NCBI GenBank assembly: GCA_041655735.1
Contig: JBBAEV010000017.1
Span: forward strand, 1-18,707
From: JBBAEV01 sp041655735
GTDB lineage: Bacteria > Bacillota_I > Bacilli_A > RF39 > UBA660
Direction of reading: 5' to 3'
DNA length: 18,707 nt
The notes below the pieces were generated by a model. The model saw only the letters and a list, made by a program, of their open reading frames with translations. It was not told the origin of the DNA and searched no databases. Of the stretch, positions 1 through 6,977 are shown in pieces. Every line of letters begins with the position of its first letter. Position 1 is the stretch's first letter. A program made the translations under genes and the position numbers.

Positions 1-22
1 AATTCCCTCTTTCAATAACTAT

Positions 23-50
23 ATTATATTACTTTTTCTAAATAATGCAA
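23..50 (-). promoter_or_regulatory. Candidate sigma-A promoter reading off the left edge
   Basis: On the minus strand a perfect -10 hexamer TATAAT (23-28) follows a partial -35 TTGCAT (45-50) with a 16-nt spacer. It lies downstream of the ylmC terminator and points out of the window, and an AGAGGG ribosome binding-like string lies near position 5-10. It probably serves the next minus-strand gene. The -35 matches only three of six consensus bases, and positions 51-116 show no other supported feature. Confidence 0.4.
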
Positions 51-116
51 CTTTGTTGTTCTTTTTGTCGTGTTTTATTATTAGAAATATTACCTCTTGA
101 CACATCTTAGATAGTC

Positions 117-161
117 ATAAAAAAAGAAAAGATATCTTAATAAACTAACTTAACTAAGATA
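117..161 (-). terminator. Rho-independent terminator after ylmC
   Basis: Read on the minus strand, TATCTTAGT (161-153) can pair with ATTAAGATA (141-133). The stem is 9 bp with one G-U pair and an 11-nt loop, followed by a T-rich run (132-117) interrupted only by two C residues. The stem overlaps the last codons and stop of ylmC. It is AU-rich and therefore weak, but the T tract makes it a credible end of the sigG-ylmC unit. Confidence 0.55.
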
Positions 162-370
162 ATATCTTCTCCTATTTTTACTATTTGATCCCAAAAAACT
201 TCTAATTCTGGCCGATTAGATAAAAAACCAAATACCCCTTTCTTTGATTCAATAACAAGAGCCACTATCTTACCAGTACTATCTTCTATTCTGGCATCTA
301 CAATAGTCCCTATTCTTTTACCATCATTTATATTAATTACATCTTTACTTTGTAATTCAGATAAACACAT
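137..370 (-). CDS. ylmC: YlmC/YmxH family PRC-barrel sporulation protein
   Basis: A 77-residue protein of the YlmC/YmxH group, which consists of a single PRC-barrel domain. The core resembles Bacillus YlmC, with a KDVININDGKRIG stretch near residues 9-21 and a KIGEDIILVKL stretch near the C-terminus. Family members are associated with sporulation, but no biochemical activity is established. It follows sigG by 24 nt, the same neighbourhood as in Bacillus (sigG-ylmA-ylmC). The ATG is preceded by AGGTGAT three bases upstream. There is no signal peptide or membrane segment, so it should be cytosolic. The family call is firm; the role is not known. Confidence 0.88.
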   Translation of the reverse strand: MCLSELQSKDVININDGKRIGTIVDARIEDSTGKIVALVIESKKGVFGFLSNRPELEVFWDQIVKIGEDIILVKLVY

Positions 371-394
371 ATTATCACCTAATTAAGTATATGA

Positions 395-1171
395 TTACTT
401 TATCATTCTTTTAATGTTTTTTATCGCACTCTTTTCTAGTCTTGAAACTTGCGCTTGACTAATACCTATTTCTTCAGCTATCTCCATTTGTGTTTTACCT
501 ATCACAAATCTTTGATCTAAAATATACTTTTCTCTTTCTTTTAATCTATTCATAGCTTTTTCTAAAGCTATTTTTATATCCCAATCACCACTAGAATCCG
601 TTTTATCTTCTATTTGATCTACTAAATAAATAGTATCTCCACCATCATTATATATTGGCTCAAATAAACTAACGGGGCTTTTCATCGCATCTAATGCATT
701 AATAACTTCAAATTCTGATATTTCTAATATTTTGGCAATTTCTTTCAAAGTAGGCTCTTCATTATTCTTATTAGTTAATTCCTCTTTTAATTTTAATGTC
801 TTATAAGCAATATCCTTTAACGATCTAGATATTCTAAGAGAATTATTATCCCTTAAATATCTTCTTACTTCACCCGCAATCATTGGTACTGCATATGTAG
901 AAAACCTTACATTATGAGCTAAATCAAAATTATCAATAGCCTTTAATAATCCTACACAACCTATTTGAAATAAATCATCTAAATTATCAGTACGATTACT
1001 AAATTTCTTTAAAATACTTAATACTAGTTTTAAATTACCATTTACTAATTGCTCTCTAGCGGATATATCACCAGTTTTTAGTTTCTTAAATAATTCTGTC
1101 ATTTCTTTGCTAGTTAAAACTTTAATATTCGCTGTATTCACGCCACTTATTTCTACCTTGTGACGTGCCAA
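395..1171 (-). CDS. sigG: RNA polymerase sporulation sigma factor sigma-G (late forespore)
   Basis: Sigma-G directs late forespore transcription. I place the start at the TTG codon 1169-1171, giving 258 residues (Bacillus has about 260). The resulting N-terminus MARHKVEISGVNT aligns with Bacillus sigma-G MSRNKVEICGVDT. An AAGGAGG ribosome binding site (1180-1186) lies 8 nt upstream. The longer reading from a GTG at 1195 would put that site inside the gene, so I reject it. Region 2 includes DDLFQIGCVGLLKAIDNFDL and the VRFSTYAVPMI stretch, and the C-terminal helix-turn-helix of region 4.2 reads GISQAQVSRLEK. The rare start codon plus a hairpin over the ribosome binding site suggest deliberately low translation. 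It lies downstream of sigE, as in Bacillus, separated by 256 nt that contain a small open frame. Confidence 0.96.
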   Translation of the reverse strand: MARHKVEISGVNTANIKVLTSKEMTELFKKLKTGDISAREQLVNGNLKLVLSILKKFSNRTDNLDDLFQIGCVGLLKAIDNFDLAHNVRFSTYAVPMIAGEVRRYLRDNNSLRISRSLKDIAYKTLKLKEELTNKNNEEPTLKEIAKILEISEFEVINALDAMKSPVSLFEPIYNDGGDTIYLVDQIEDKTDSSGDWDIKIALEKAMNRLKEREKYILDQRFVIGKTQMEIAEEIGISQAQVSRLEKSAIKNIKRMIK

Positions 1172-1179
1172 ATAAAAAA

Positions 1180-1214
1180 CCTCCTTTTCATTCACATAGT
1201 GAACAAAAAGAAAG
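1180..1214 (-). promoter_or_regulatory. Hairpin sequestering the sigG ribosome binding site
   Basis: In the sigG leader the minus strand can form a continuous 16-pair stem. Positions 1214-1199 pair with 1195-1180 around a TAT triloop. The inner TTCAC/GTGAA part is perfect, and four of the outer pairs are G-U. All of the AAGGAGG site (1186-1180) is in the 3' arm. For Bacillus subtilis sigG, mRNA secondary structure and a poor start codon are known to keep expression low. This looks like the same device, inferred here from base pairing only. Confidence 0.7.
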
Positions 1215-1295
1215 GATCTTATACATAAAAATATTATTTATTTTTACTTATTATCCCTTTTTTTGCGCCATTTAATAAAGTTTCTACTGCTGAAT

Positions 1296-1376
1296 CTATA
1301 AGTTATAATAAAATGTCATTGCCTCACAATCCCTCTTTATCCTATTAGAATAACTCCATTTATCTTCTTTTCTCAT
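1296..1376 (-). CDS. Possible 26-residue small protein between sigE and sigG
   Basis: An ATG (1374-1376) sits 7 nt behind a textbook AAGGAGG (1384-1390) and opens a 26-codon frame. It begins MRKEDKWSYSNRIKRDCEAM, is rich in charged residues, and ends at TAG (1296-1298). If the frame slips back one base just before that stop, it continues coherently for about 22 more codons (including DSAVETLLNGAKKGIISK) to a TAA at 1234-1236. The gene may therefore be about 47 codons with a one-base deletion, or a short leader peptide for sigG. I do not recognise the protein. The ribosome binding site is the strongest evidence; translation is unproven. Confidence 0.45.
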   Translation of the reverse strand: MRKEDKWSYSNRIKRDCEAMTFYYNL

Positions 1377-1427
1377 CCAAACTCCTCCTTCATATTTAAT
1401 ATAATAGTATTAAATAAAAAAATATAA

Positions 1428-2120
1428 TTATATCTTAACTATATTTTTTAATCTTTTAATAACCTTCTTTTCAATTCTAGATATATAAGACTGACTAATA
1501 CCTAGGAGTATGGCTACATCCTTCTGCGTCATTTCTTCTTTACCACCTAGTCCATATCTAAGAGTCATAACTTGTTTTTCCCTTTCATCTAGTTTATCTA
1601 TCTCTCCCATCAATAAACTCTTTTCAACTTCTTCTTCTAATCCTTTAGTCACAATATCATCATCAGTACCTAAAACGTCTTCTAAATGTAATTCATTACC
1701 ATCACTATCAAAACTTAAACTATCTTCAAAACTTATTTCATATCTAGTCTTTTTATTCTTTCTTAAAAACATTAATATTTCATTATCAATACATCTAGAT
1801 GCATAAGTAGCTAGTTTTATATTTTTATCCATTTTATAGGTCATTACTCCCTTTATTAAACCAATAGTGCCTATACTAACTAAATCTTCTAAATCAAACT
1901 TTGTATTATCATATTTTTTAGCAAGATATACAACTAATCTCAAATTATGCTCTATTAATTTGTTTTTTGAATTTATATTGCCTTTTTTCATTAATAATAA
2001 ATGTTTTTCTTCTTCCTCTGCTGATAGAGGTTCAGGAAGAGCATCTGTACTTCCTAAATACAAGGATATATTTAGTTTTTTAAATATTATTTTAAATATA
2101 TTTATAAATTTTTTAAACAT
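1428..2120 (-). CDS. sigE: RNA polymerase sporulation sigma factor sigma-E precursor (early mother cell)
   Basis: Pro-sigma-E, 230 residues, which drives early mother cell transcription after its N-terminal pro-sequence is removed. Diagnostic stretches close to Bacillus sigma-E are NLRLVVYLAKKY (59-70), LVSIGTIGLIK (80-90), KLATYASRCIDNEILM (102-117), DVLGTDDDI (148-156), LDEREKQVM (177-185) and the region 4.2 helix-turn-helix GISQSYISRIEKK (207-219). The basic, hydrophobic residues 1-21 form the pro-segment. By alignment with Bacillus (VYY/IGGS) the cut should fall near LY/LGS at residues 21-22. The ATG follows GGAGG by 6 nt, and this ribosome binding site lies inside the last codons of spoIIGA, with which the gene overlaps by 8 nt. 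The neighbour spoIIGA encodes the maturation protease. Confidence 0.97.
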   Translation of the reverse strand: MFKKFINIFKIIFKKLNISLYLGSTDALPEPLSAEEEEKHLLLMKKGNINSKNKLIEHNLRLVVYLAKKYDNTKFDLEDLVSIGTIGLIKGVMTYKMDKNIKLATYASRCIDNEILMFLRKNKKTRYEISFEDSLSFDSDGNELHLEDVLGTDDDIVTKGLEEEVEKSLLMGEIDKLDEREKQVMTLRYGLGGKEEMTQKDVAILLGISQSYISRIEKKVIKRLKNIVKI

Positions 2121-2910
2121 TATTTTCCTCCATTAAACCATTATGTAAAATACAATTTATCCCATCCATTTTTATCTTTTTATTACTAATACCTATTAAA
2201 ACATTAAATCTTTCTCCCACCCCTACTATATCTATCTTTTCTGGAATAATGCATTTCAACAAACCATGATAATTCAAAGAATCATAGGGTACTAATAATA
2301 CATTATCATCATAATTAAAATTAATTTCCCTATTATCCACCAAAATAATAGGTCTTTTTTGATAAGGATCATAAAGTAAATTGCCAGTATCTAAAAATCC
2401 ACTTAATTTTTTTATCTTTCCGTCTTTAAAATAAATATCTACTTCATAATAATTAGCATAATTATTCCTAAGTTCTCTTATTTGCTTAATATAAATATAT
2501 ATAATTATTGGTGATAATATGAGTAAAACATAAAAATTAATACTCATTCCGTGATGATAAAATATAAAACCTTCATTCTTATAACTAAATTGAATGTTTA
2601 AAAAATATAAAAATCCTCCTAATAATATACTGGTAACATATAAATAAACTAAATTTTTAATCATATAAATGATATCTTTATAACCAAATGTTACTAATGT
2701 CATAACAAAAGAAATAAAAAACTTGACAAAAAATAATTCTAATGAACTAAAAGAATAAAATAAAATGAAAATAGATAATGCTCCTATTAAACTACCTAAT
2801 AATAATCTTTTAAAAGCTATATTTCTTCTAAGCATTACTGCAACTCCTGAAAGTAATATAAAATCAAAAAATAAATTAATTATAAAAATAAGATCTAAAT
2901 ATAGCTTCAT
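2113..2910 (-). CDS. spoIIGA: Sporulation sigma-E processing aspartic peptidase SpoIIGA
   Basis: A membrane-embedded aspartic protease that cleaves pro-sigma-E at the sporulation septum. I start it at the ATG 2908-2910 (265 residues; Bacillus about 309). This gives MKLYLDLIFIINLFFD, matching the Bacillus start MKIYLDVIWLLNFCFD, and AGGTGAT lies three bases upstream. An earlier in-frame ATG at 2958 would begin inside a terminator-like hairpin and is rejected. Roughly five hydrophobic segments fill residues 5-140. The cytosolic protease domain follows, with the catalytic DTG motif at 174-176 in a GFLDTGN context. It lies between ftsZ and sigE, as in Bacillus apart from the missing bpr gene. Confidence 0.95.
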   Translation of the reverse strand: MKLYLDLIFIINLFFDFILLSGVAVMLRRNIAFKRLLLGSLIGALSIFILFYSFSSLELFFVKFFISFVMTLVTFGYKDIIYMIKNLVYLYVTSILLGGFLYFLNIQFSYKNEGFIFYHHGMSINFYVLLILSPIIIYIYIKQIRELRNNYANYYEVDIYFKDGKIKKLSGFLDTGNLLYDPYQKRPIILVDNREINFNYDDNVLLVPYDSLNYHGLLKCIIPEKIDIVGVGERFNVLIGISNKKIKMDGINCILHNGLMEENNV

Positions 2911-2930
2911 ATCATCACCTAGATAAGTAT

Positions 2931-2955
2931 AAAAAAAAAACACATATAAATGTGT
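2931..2955 (-). terminator. Hairpin with T tract between ftsZ and spoIIGA
   Basis: The minus strand reads ACACAT-TTAT-ATGTGT (2955-2940), a perfect 6-bp stem with a tetraloop, running directly into ten consecutive T residues (2940-2931). It starts 17 nt after the ftsZ stop and ends only 20 nt before the spoIIGA ATG. It is probably the end of the ftsA-ftsZ transcript. The stem is short and AU-rich, so read-through into spoIIGA is likely. Confidence 0.6.
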
Positions 2956-2971
2956 CATATTTTGTATATTG

Positions 2972-4036
2972 TTAAAATTCTTCTCTATCTCTTAAAAATG
3001 CCGGTATATCTAAAGCTGATTCAGCTTCTTCTAAATCTTTATTTGTTATATCTTTCTTAGCACCTTTAAAACTATGATATAAAGGTTCACTATTTTCTTC
3101 AAAACCAGTGGCAATTACTGTTACTACTACTTCATCAGTTAAATTTTCGCAAATAACCACTCCAAATATAGCATTTATATCGGTATTAGATGCTGATCTA
3201 ATGACTTCCACTGCTTTTTCGGCTTCTATTAATGATAAATTGTTGCCACCTGTAATATTAATAATAGCATCAGTAGCTCCTGCAATACTTGCTTCTAAAA
3301 GTTTACTTGATACAGCTTCTTTAGCTGCTTCTACTGCTCTATTTTCACCCATGCCAATTCCAATTCCAATTAATGCATTACCACGATCTTTCATTACTGT
3401 TTTTACATCAGCAAAATCAAGATTAACAAGACCAGATACTGCAATTAAATCAGATATTGATTGAACACCACGACGAAGTACATTATCTACTTCTTTAAAT
3501 GCATCTAACATTGGGGTTGTCGGATCAATTAAACCTTTTAAACTATCATTAGGAATAACAATCATTGTATCAACATTTTTTCTAAGTTCTGCTAATCCCT
3601 CAAGAGCATTTTCCATTCTTCTTTTTCCTTCAAAACCAAATGGTTTAGTAACAATCCCTACTGTTAATGCTCCTAAATCTTTTGCAATTTCGGCAATAAC
3701 TGGTGCTGCACCAGTTCCTGTTCCTCCACCTAAACCGCAAGTAACAAATACCATGTCAGCACCCTTTAATACTTCTTCTATTTCTTCTTTCGATTCGATA
3801 GCCGCTTCTCTTCCAATACTAGGATCAGCACCCGCTCCAAGTCCTTCAGTAAGTTCTGATCCTAATTGAATTTTAATAGGTGCCTTTGAATTATTTAATA
3901 CTTGTAGATCAGTGTTTGCTGCAATAAATTCAACTCCTTTTAATCCTTCAACCATTCTATTAATCGCATTACAGCCGCCACCACCAACACCTATAACTTT
4001 TATTTTTGCTAATTGCTCTGTCTCTAATCCAAACAT
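2972..4036 (-). CDS. ftsZ: Cell division protein FtsZ (tubulin-like GTPase)
   Basis: A 354-residue GTPase that polymerises into the cytokinetic Z ring. The nucleotide-binding elements are all present: GVGGGGCNAINRM (16-28), NTDLQ (41-45) and the tubulin signature GGGTGTG (103-109). The catalytic T7 loop reads NLDFAD (205-210). The C-terminal peptide LDIPAFLRDREEF (342-354), which binds FtsA, is conserved, with only about a 30-residue linker between it and the core. The ATG follows GGAGG by 6 nt. The gene is 11 nt downstream of ftsA, so the two are surely co-transcribed, and it is followed by a terminator-like hairpin. Confidence 0.99.
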   Translation of the reverse strand: MFGLETEQLAKIKVIGVGGGGCNAINRMVEGLKGVEFIAANTDLQVLNNSKAPIKIQLGSELTEGLGAGADPSIGREAAIESKEEIEEVLKGADMVFVTCGLGGGTGTGAAPVIAEIAKDLGALTVGIVTKPFGFEGKRRMENALEGLAELRKNVDTMIVIPNDSLKGLIDPTTPMLDAFKEVDNVLRRGVQSISDLIAVSGLVNLDFADVKTVMKDRGNALIGIGIGMGENRAVEAAKEAVSSKLLEASIAGATDAIINITGGNNLSLIEAEKAVEVIRSASNTDINAIFGVVICENLTDEVVVTVIATGFEENSEPLYHSFKGAKKDITNKDLEEAESALDIPAFLRDREEF

Positions 4037-4047
4037 AATTATCCTCC

Positions 4048-5295
4048 TTAACTTTCAAAAAAGAAACCAAATACTTTACCTAATACAGAATCTTCTGAAA
4101 AATTTATTAATCTTTTTTTAATTGATACTAAATCCCTTTGCTTATCATCATTAAACATAGAATATTCTTTACCCCTTAGTTTCAGCTTTTCAAAAAAATA
4201 TTTTATTATTCCAGATGCTGTCGAATACATATTATTTCTAATTCCTATTGTTGTAATAACACCTATCTTAGCCTTATCCCCAAAAATATCTTCAAGTATA
4301 AAATTAAAGCCAGGCATTTCACTAACACCACCTGTTACAATTATATAACTTATTTCTTGGTTTGTTAATAGGTTAATTTGTTTTTTAACTAGATTAAGTA
4401 TTTCAACAATTCTCGCCATAATAACTTCTGACACTTCATATTGGTTTATTTTGACATCTTCACCAATCAAATTTGTAGTTTCATACACTTCACTAACTTG
4501 CGCAACTTTAGTATGAGCTAATGCGAAACTTTCCTTTATTTCACGACATATATTACGATCAAGTTTATAAATATAAGCAATATCACGATCAATGTTTTTA
4601 CCACCTAATTGAAGCACTTCGCTTTTTACTACTACTCCTTTATTAAAAACAGATACAGTAGTAGTTTCACTACCAATATTTACCACCGCACCGATTGAAG
4701 TATCTGTCTCTAAAGTTTTATGTTCATAATAATCACAAATTGGACCTACTGTAATATCTACAACTTCTGGTCCTGCCGCCTCAATAACACTTACAACTGA
4801 GTAAATATTCTTTTTAGGAGAGGTTATCATTAAGGCTTTCACTCCTAATTTATCACCAACTAATCCCCTAGGATCTCTTATTCCTATTTTACCATCTAAA
4901 TTAAATTCTAGCGGGATAATACTTACTAACTCACGATTAGAAGGCAATTTATTATAAACTGAAGCTTGTAAGGTTCTAACTAAATCATCACCTCTTACTT
5001 CTTTTTCTTCGTTGGTAACAGTAGAATAGCCATTAACTAGAGAAAAATCAGTAAAATATGAAGGCACAGTTGCTATAACTTTATCAACTTTTACTCCCAA
5101 CATTCCTTCTACTTCATTTAAAGCTTCTTTTATTGATATTATTGTTTCATTCGCATCAACAATAAGACCCTTTTTCAAACCCTTAGATTTAACGCTAGCG
5201 GTCGCTAAAACATTCATCTTGTTTTTGTATAATTCACTAACTATTAATTTAATAGTATCAGAACCGATATCTATACTAGAGTATATTTTTTTCAT
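4048..5295 (-). CDS. ftsA: Cell division protein FtsA (actin-like Z-ring anchor)
   Basis: A 415-residue actin-fold ATPase that tethers FtsZ filaments to the membrane. The phosphate 1 loop is SIDIGSDTIK (7-16) and the phosphate 2 loop NIGSETTT (206-213). A VTGGVSEMPG stretch near 319-328 forms the adenosine site. The SHS2/1C-type insertion typical of FtsA falls at about 85-165. The last dozen residues, around VLGKVFGFFFES, look like the amphipathic membrane-targeting helix. The ribosome binding site is a weak GGGAG nine bases ahead of the ATG. It is preceded by its own candidate promoter and a terminator after divIB, so ftsA-ftsZ is probably a separate unit. The genes ylxW, ylxX and sbp found here in Bacillus are absent. 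Confidence 0.97.
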   Translation of the reverse strand: MKKIYSSIDIGSDTIKLIVSELYKNKMNVLATASVKSKGLKKGLIVDANETIISIKEALNEVEGMLGVKVDKVIATVPSYFTDFSLVNGYSTVTNEEKEVRGDDLVRTLQASVYNKLPSNRELVSIIPLEFNLDGKIGIRDPRGLVGDKLGVKALMITSPKKNIYSVVSVIEAAGPEVVDITVGPICDYYEHKTLETDTSIGAVVNIGSETTTVSVFNKGVVVKSEVLQLGGKNIDRDIAYIYKLDRNICREIKESFALAHTKVAQVSEVYETTNLIGEDVKINQYEVSEVIMARIVEILNLVKKQINLLTNQEISYIIVTGGVSEMPGFNFILEDIFGDKAKIGVITTIGIRNNMYSTASGIIKYFFEKLKLRGKEYSMFNDDKQRDLVSIKKRLINFSEDSVLGKVFGFFFES

Positions 5296-5326
5296 CTATA
5301 TCGCTCCCTACTCCCCTTATACAATG

Positions 5327-5355
5327 ATTATACTATAAATTAGTATCTAATTAAA
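5327..5355 (-). promoter_or_regulatory. Candidate sigma-A promoter for ftsA-ftsZ
   Basis: A perfect minus-strand -10 TATAAT (5327-5332) has a weak -35 TTTAAT (5350-5355) at 17-nt spacing, predicting a leader of about 24 nt. A perfect inverted repeat, ATACTA and TAGTAT around a 5-nt centre (5330-5346), overlaps the -10 and spacer and could be an operator. The promoter sits between the divIB terminator and ftsA. Confidence 0.5.
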
Positions 5356-5381
5356 GAAAAAAAGAACAATTAATCATTCTT
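5352..5381 (-). terminator. Rho-independent terminator after divIB
   Basis: The minus strand from 5381 reads AAGAATGA-TTAA-TTGTTCTT. This is an 8-pair stem with two G-U pairs and a TTAA loop (5381-5362), followed by TTTTTCTTT (5361-5353). The stem begins in the divIB stop codon. A -10 element for ftsA follows at once, which supports a transcript boundary here. Confidence 0.6.
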
Positions 5382-6061
5382 TATTTTAATATTTCAAAAT
5401 AATCTCCTAAATCTAAGTATAAAATCCCTCTTTTGCCTTCAAGTTCTGGCAATATCTCATCATATTTATTTATTTTATCAAACCTAGATAATGTTAAATA
5501 AACATAATTACGATCATTCATATATAATAAAAATCTCTTTTTATCTACTTCATTAGGAGAATATTCTATTTCTGATATTTTATTTAAAATTTTTGAATCA
5601 ATCAACATCATTTTTTCAATAAATTCATTATAAAAATCTTCATTAACATAATTAGTAAGAATTGGTGCATTAGTGATTTCTCTATCCATAACCAATTCTT
5701 CTTTTGATTCTAAAACTAATTTTTTATCATTCCTCTTATAAAACAACCATTTATATTCTTCAACATAAATATGAATTTGATTAAAAAACTTTTTATCTAC
5801 TTTTATATTCTTAATATAAGGATTCATTAATATTTTTCTTTTTATACTAGATTTAGTTGTAGTATAAAAATTAGGGTGATTTTCTATTCCTGCAAGTTCT
5901 AATACTTTTTGATCAGTTATATAATTATTATCATAAATATATATATTTTTTATTTTTAAATAATTAGAATCCCAAAAGAAATGTATTATTAAATATATTA
6001 ATAATAAAACAAATAAAACTCGTGTTATTTTTAATTTTCTTTTTTTTTTCTTTTTTTCCAT
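5381..6061 (-). CDS. divIB: Cell division protein DivIB/FtsQ
   Basis: A 226-residue bitopic membrane protein of the divisome that, with FtsL and DivIC, regulates septal peptidoglycan synthesis. The N-terminus is strongly basic (KKKKKRK, residues 3-9), followed by one membrane helix at about 14-30. An extracytoplasmic POTRA domain follows, starting LKIKNIYIYDNN (35-46), and then a beta domain. It is shorter than Bacillus DivIB (about 263). Sequence conservation is low, as usual for the family, so the call rests on architecture plus position directly after murB (6-nt gap), as in Bacillus. The ATG follows GGGAG by 9 nt. A terminator starts in its stop codon. Confidence 0.88.
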   Translation of the reverse strand: MEKKKKKRKLKITRVLFVLLLIYLIIHFFWDSNYLKIKNIYIYDNNYITDQKVLELAGIENHPNFYTTTKSSIKRKILMNPYIKNIKVDKKFFNQIHIYVEEYKWLFYKRNDKKLVLESKEELVMDREITNAPILTNYVNEDFYNEFIEKMMLIDSKILNKISEIEYSPNEVDKKRFLLYMNDRNYVYLTLSRFDKINKYDEILPELEGKRGILYLDLGDYFEILK

Positions 6062-6067
6062 TTATAT

Positions 6068-6973
6068 CTACTCCCAATTAACAAATTCCTGTTCTACATG
6101 CAATTCGATATTATACTTATCTTTTACCTTATATTTTACTAAATATATCAATTTTTTTATATCTTCGCCTGTAGCATTTCCTTCATTTACAATAAAATTA
6201 GCGTGCTTTTTACTAACTACCGCACCACCTATTTTTTTACCCTTTAATCCACATTCCTCTATTAAATGACCGGCATAATTCCCTTCAGGATTACGAAAAA
6301 CACTACCTGCACTAGGATATTCTAAAGGTTGGCTTTCTAATCTTCTTCTTTTCCGATCTTCTATTAATTCCATAATATCTTTTACATTACCTTTTTCTAA
6401 TTCAAAAGATACTTCAATACATATATAATTAGGATTCCTTTTTAAAAAAGAATCACGATAACTAAATTTCAAGTTCTTATTTGTTAATTTTTTTATTTTT
6501 AAAGCAGGAGTAATAACTAACACTTCTTTTACTACATTTGCCATATCACTATTATAAGCACCCGCATTCATAAAAATAGAACCACCAACACTACCAGGAA
6601 TACCGGTCGCAAATTCTAACCCTTTATAACCTAAACGAGACAATTTCATAGCTAGTTTTACTAAACTATAACCCGCTCCTACTCTCATTTTATTATTATT
6701 AATAACTAATTCATTTAATTCATCTAATTTTATAATAACATCGTCATATAATTTGTCGCTAAATATAACATTAGAACCATTCCCTAATACTTTGTAATCT
6801 AATTCATATTGATTAATTAATTTTAATAATTCTATTAATTTATCTTTACTTTTAGGATAAATAATAACTCTCGCAACACCACCAACTCTATAAGTGGTAT
6901 AATCTTTTAATAGTTTATTTTCTAATATATTCCCTATTTCTTTATCATTAACTTCTTGTATAAACTTATTCAT
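6068..6973 (-). CDS. murB: UDP-N-acetylenolpyruvoylglucosamine reductase MurB
   Basis: A 301-residue FAD enzyme that reduces UDP-GlcNAc-enolpyruvate to UDP-MurNAc with NADPH in the cytosol. FAD-binding elements are YTTYRVGG (25-32), GNGSN (64-68) and GIPGSVGGSIFMNAGAY (124-140). The proton donor serine lies in PSAGSVFRNP (220-229). The C-terminal glutamate is in the VEQEF stretch (293-297). Length and the absence of the extra type I loop fit the type II enzymes of Firmicutes. AGGTGAT stands three bases ahead of the ATG, and the murG stop TGA is part of that ribosome binding site, so the two genes are translationally coupled. Confidence 0.98.
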   Translation of the reverse strand: MNKFIQEVNDKEIGNILENKLLKDYTTYRVGGVARVIIYPKSKDKLIELLKLINQYELDYKVLGNGSNVIFSDKLYDDVIIKLDELNELVINNNKMRVGAGYSLVKLAMKLSRLGYKGLEFATGIPGSVGGSIFMNAGAYNSDMANVVKEVLVITPALKIKKLTNKNLKFSYRDSFLKRNPNYICIEVSFELEKGNVKDIMELIEDRKRRRLESQPLEYPSAGSVFRNPEGNYAGHLIEECGLKGKKIGGAVVSKKHANFIVNEGNATGEDIKKLIYLVKYKVKDKYNIELHVEQEFVNWE

Positions 6974-6977
6974 GATA

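Noticed and set aside
20..112. Short minus-strand frames in the left 116 nt
   Set aside because: Frames of 21-28 codons with no ribosome binding site and no protein-like pattern.
1172..1195. Longer sigG beginning at the GTG 1193-1195
   Set aside because: It would place the AAGGAGG site inside the gene, and the added residues have no counterpart in Bacillus sigma-G.
1200..1224. Sigma-F promoter (GTATA at 1220-1224) for sigG
   Set aside because: The -10 region matches poorly, and a start there would remove most of the leader hairpin.
2911..2958. Longer spoIIGA beginning at the ATG 2956-2958
   Set aside because: The extra 16 residues are translated from a hairpin and T tract, and the family start MKLYLDL with its own ribosome binding site lies downstream.
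3108..3464. 118-codon plus-strand frame opposite ftsZ
   Set aside because: It is antisense to a highly conserved coding region and has no recognisable domain. The other plus-strand frames (for example 1510-1806, 1867-2136, 10481-10669, 15264-15566) are shadows for the same reason.
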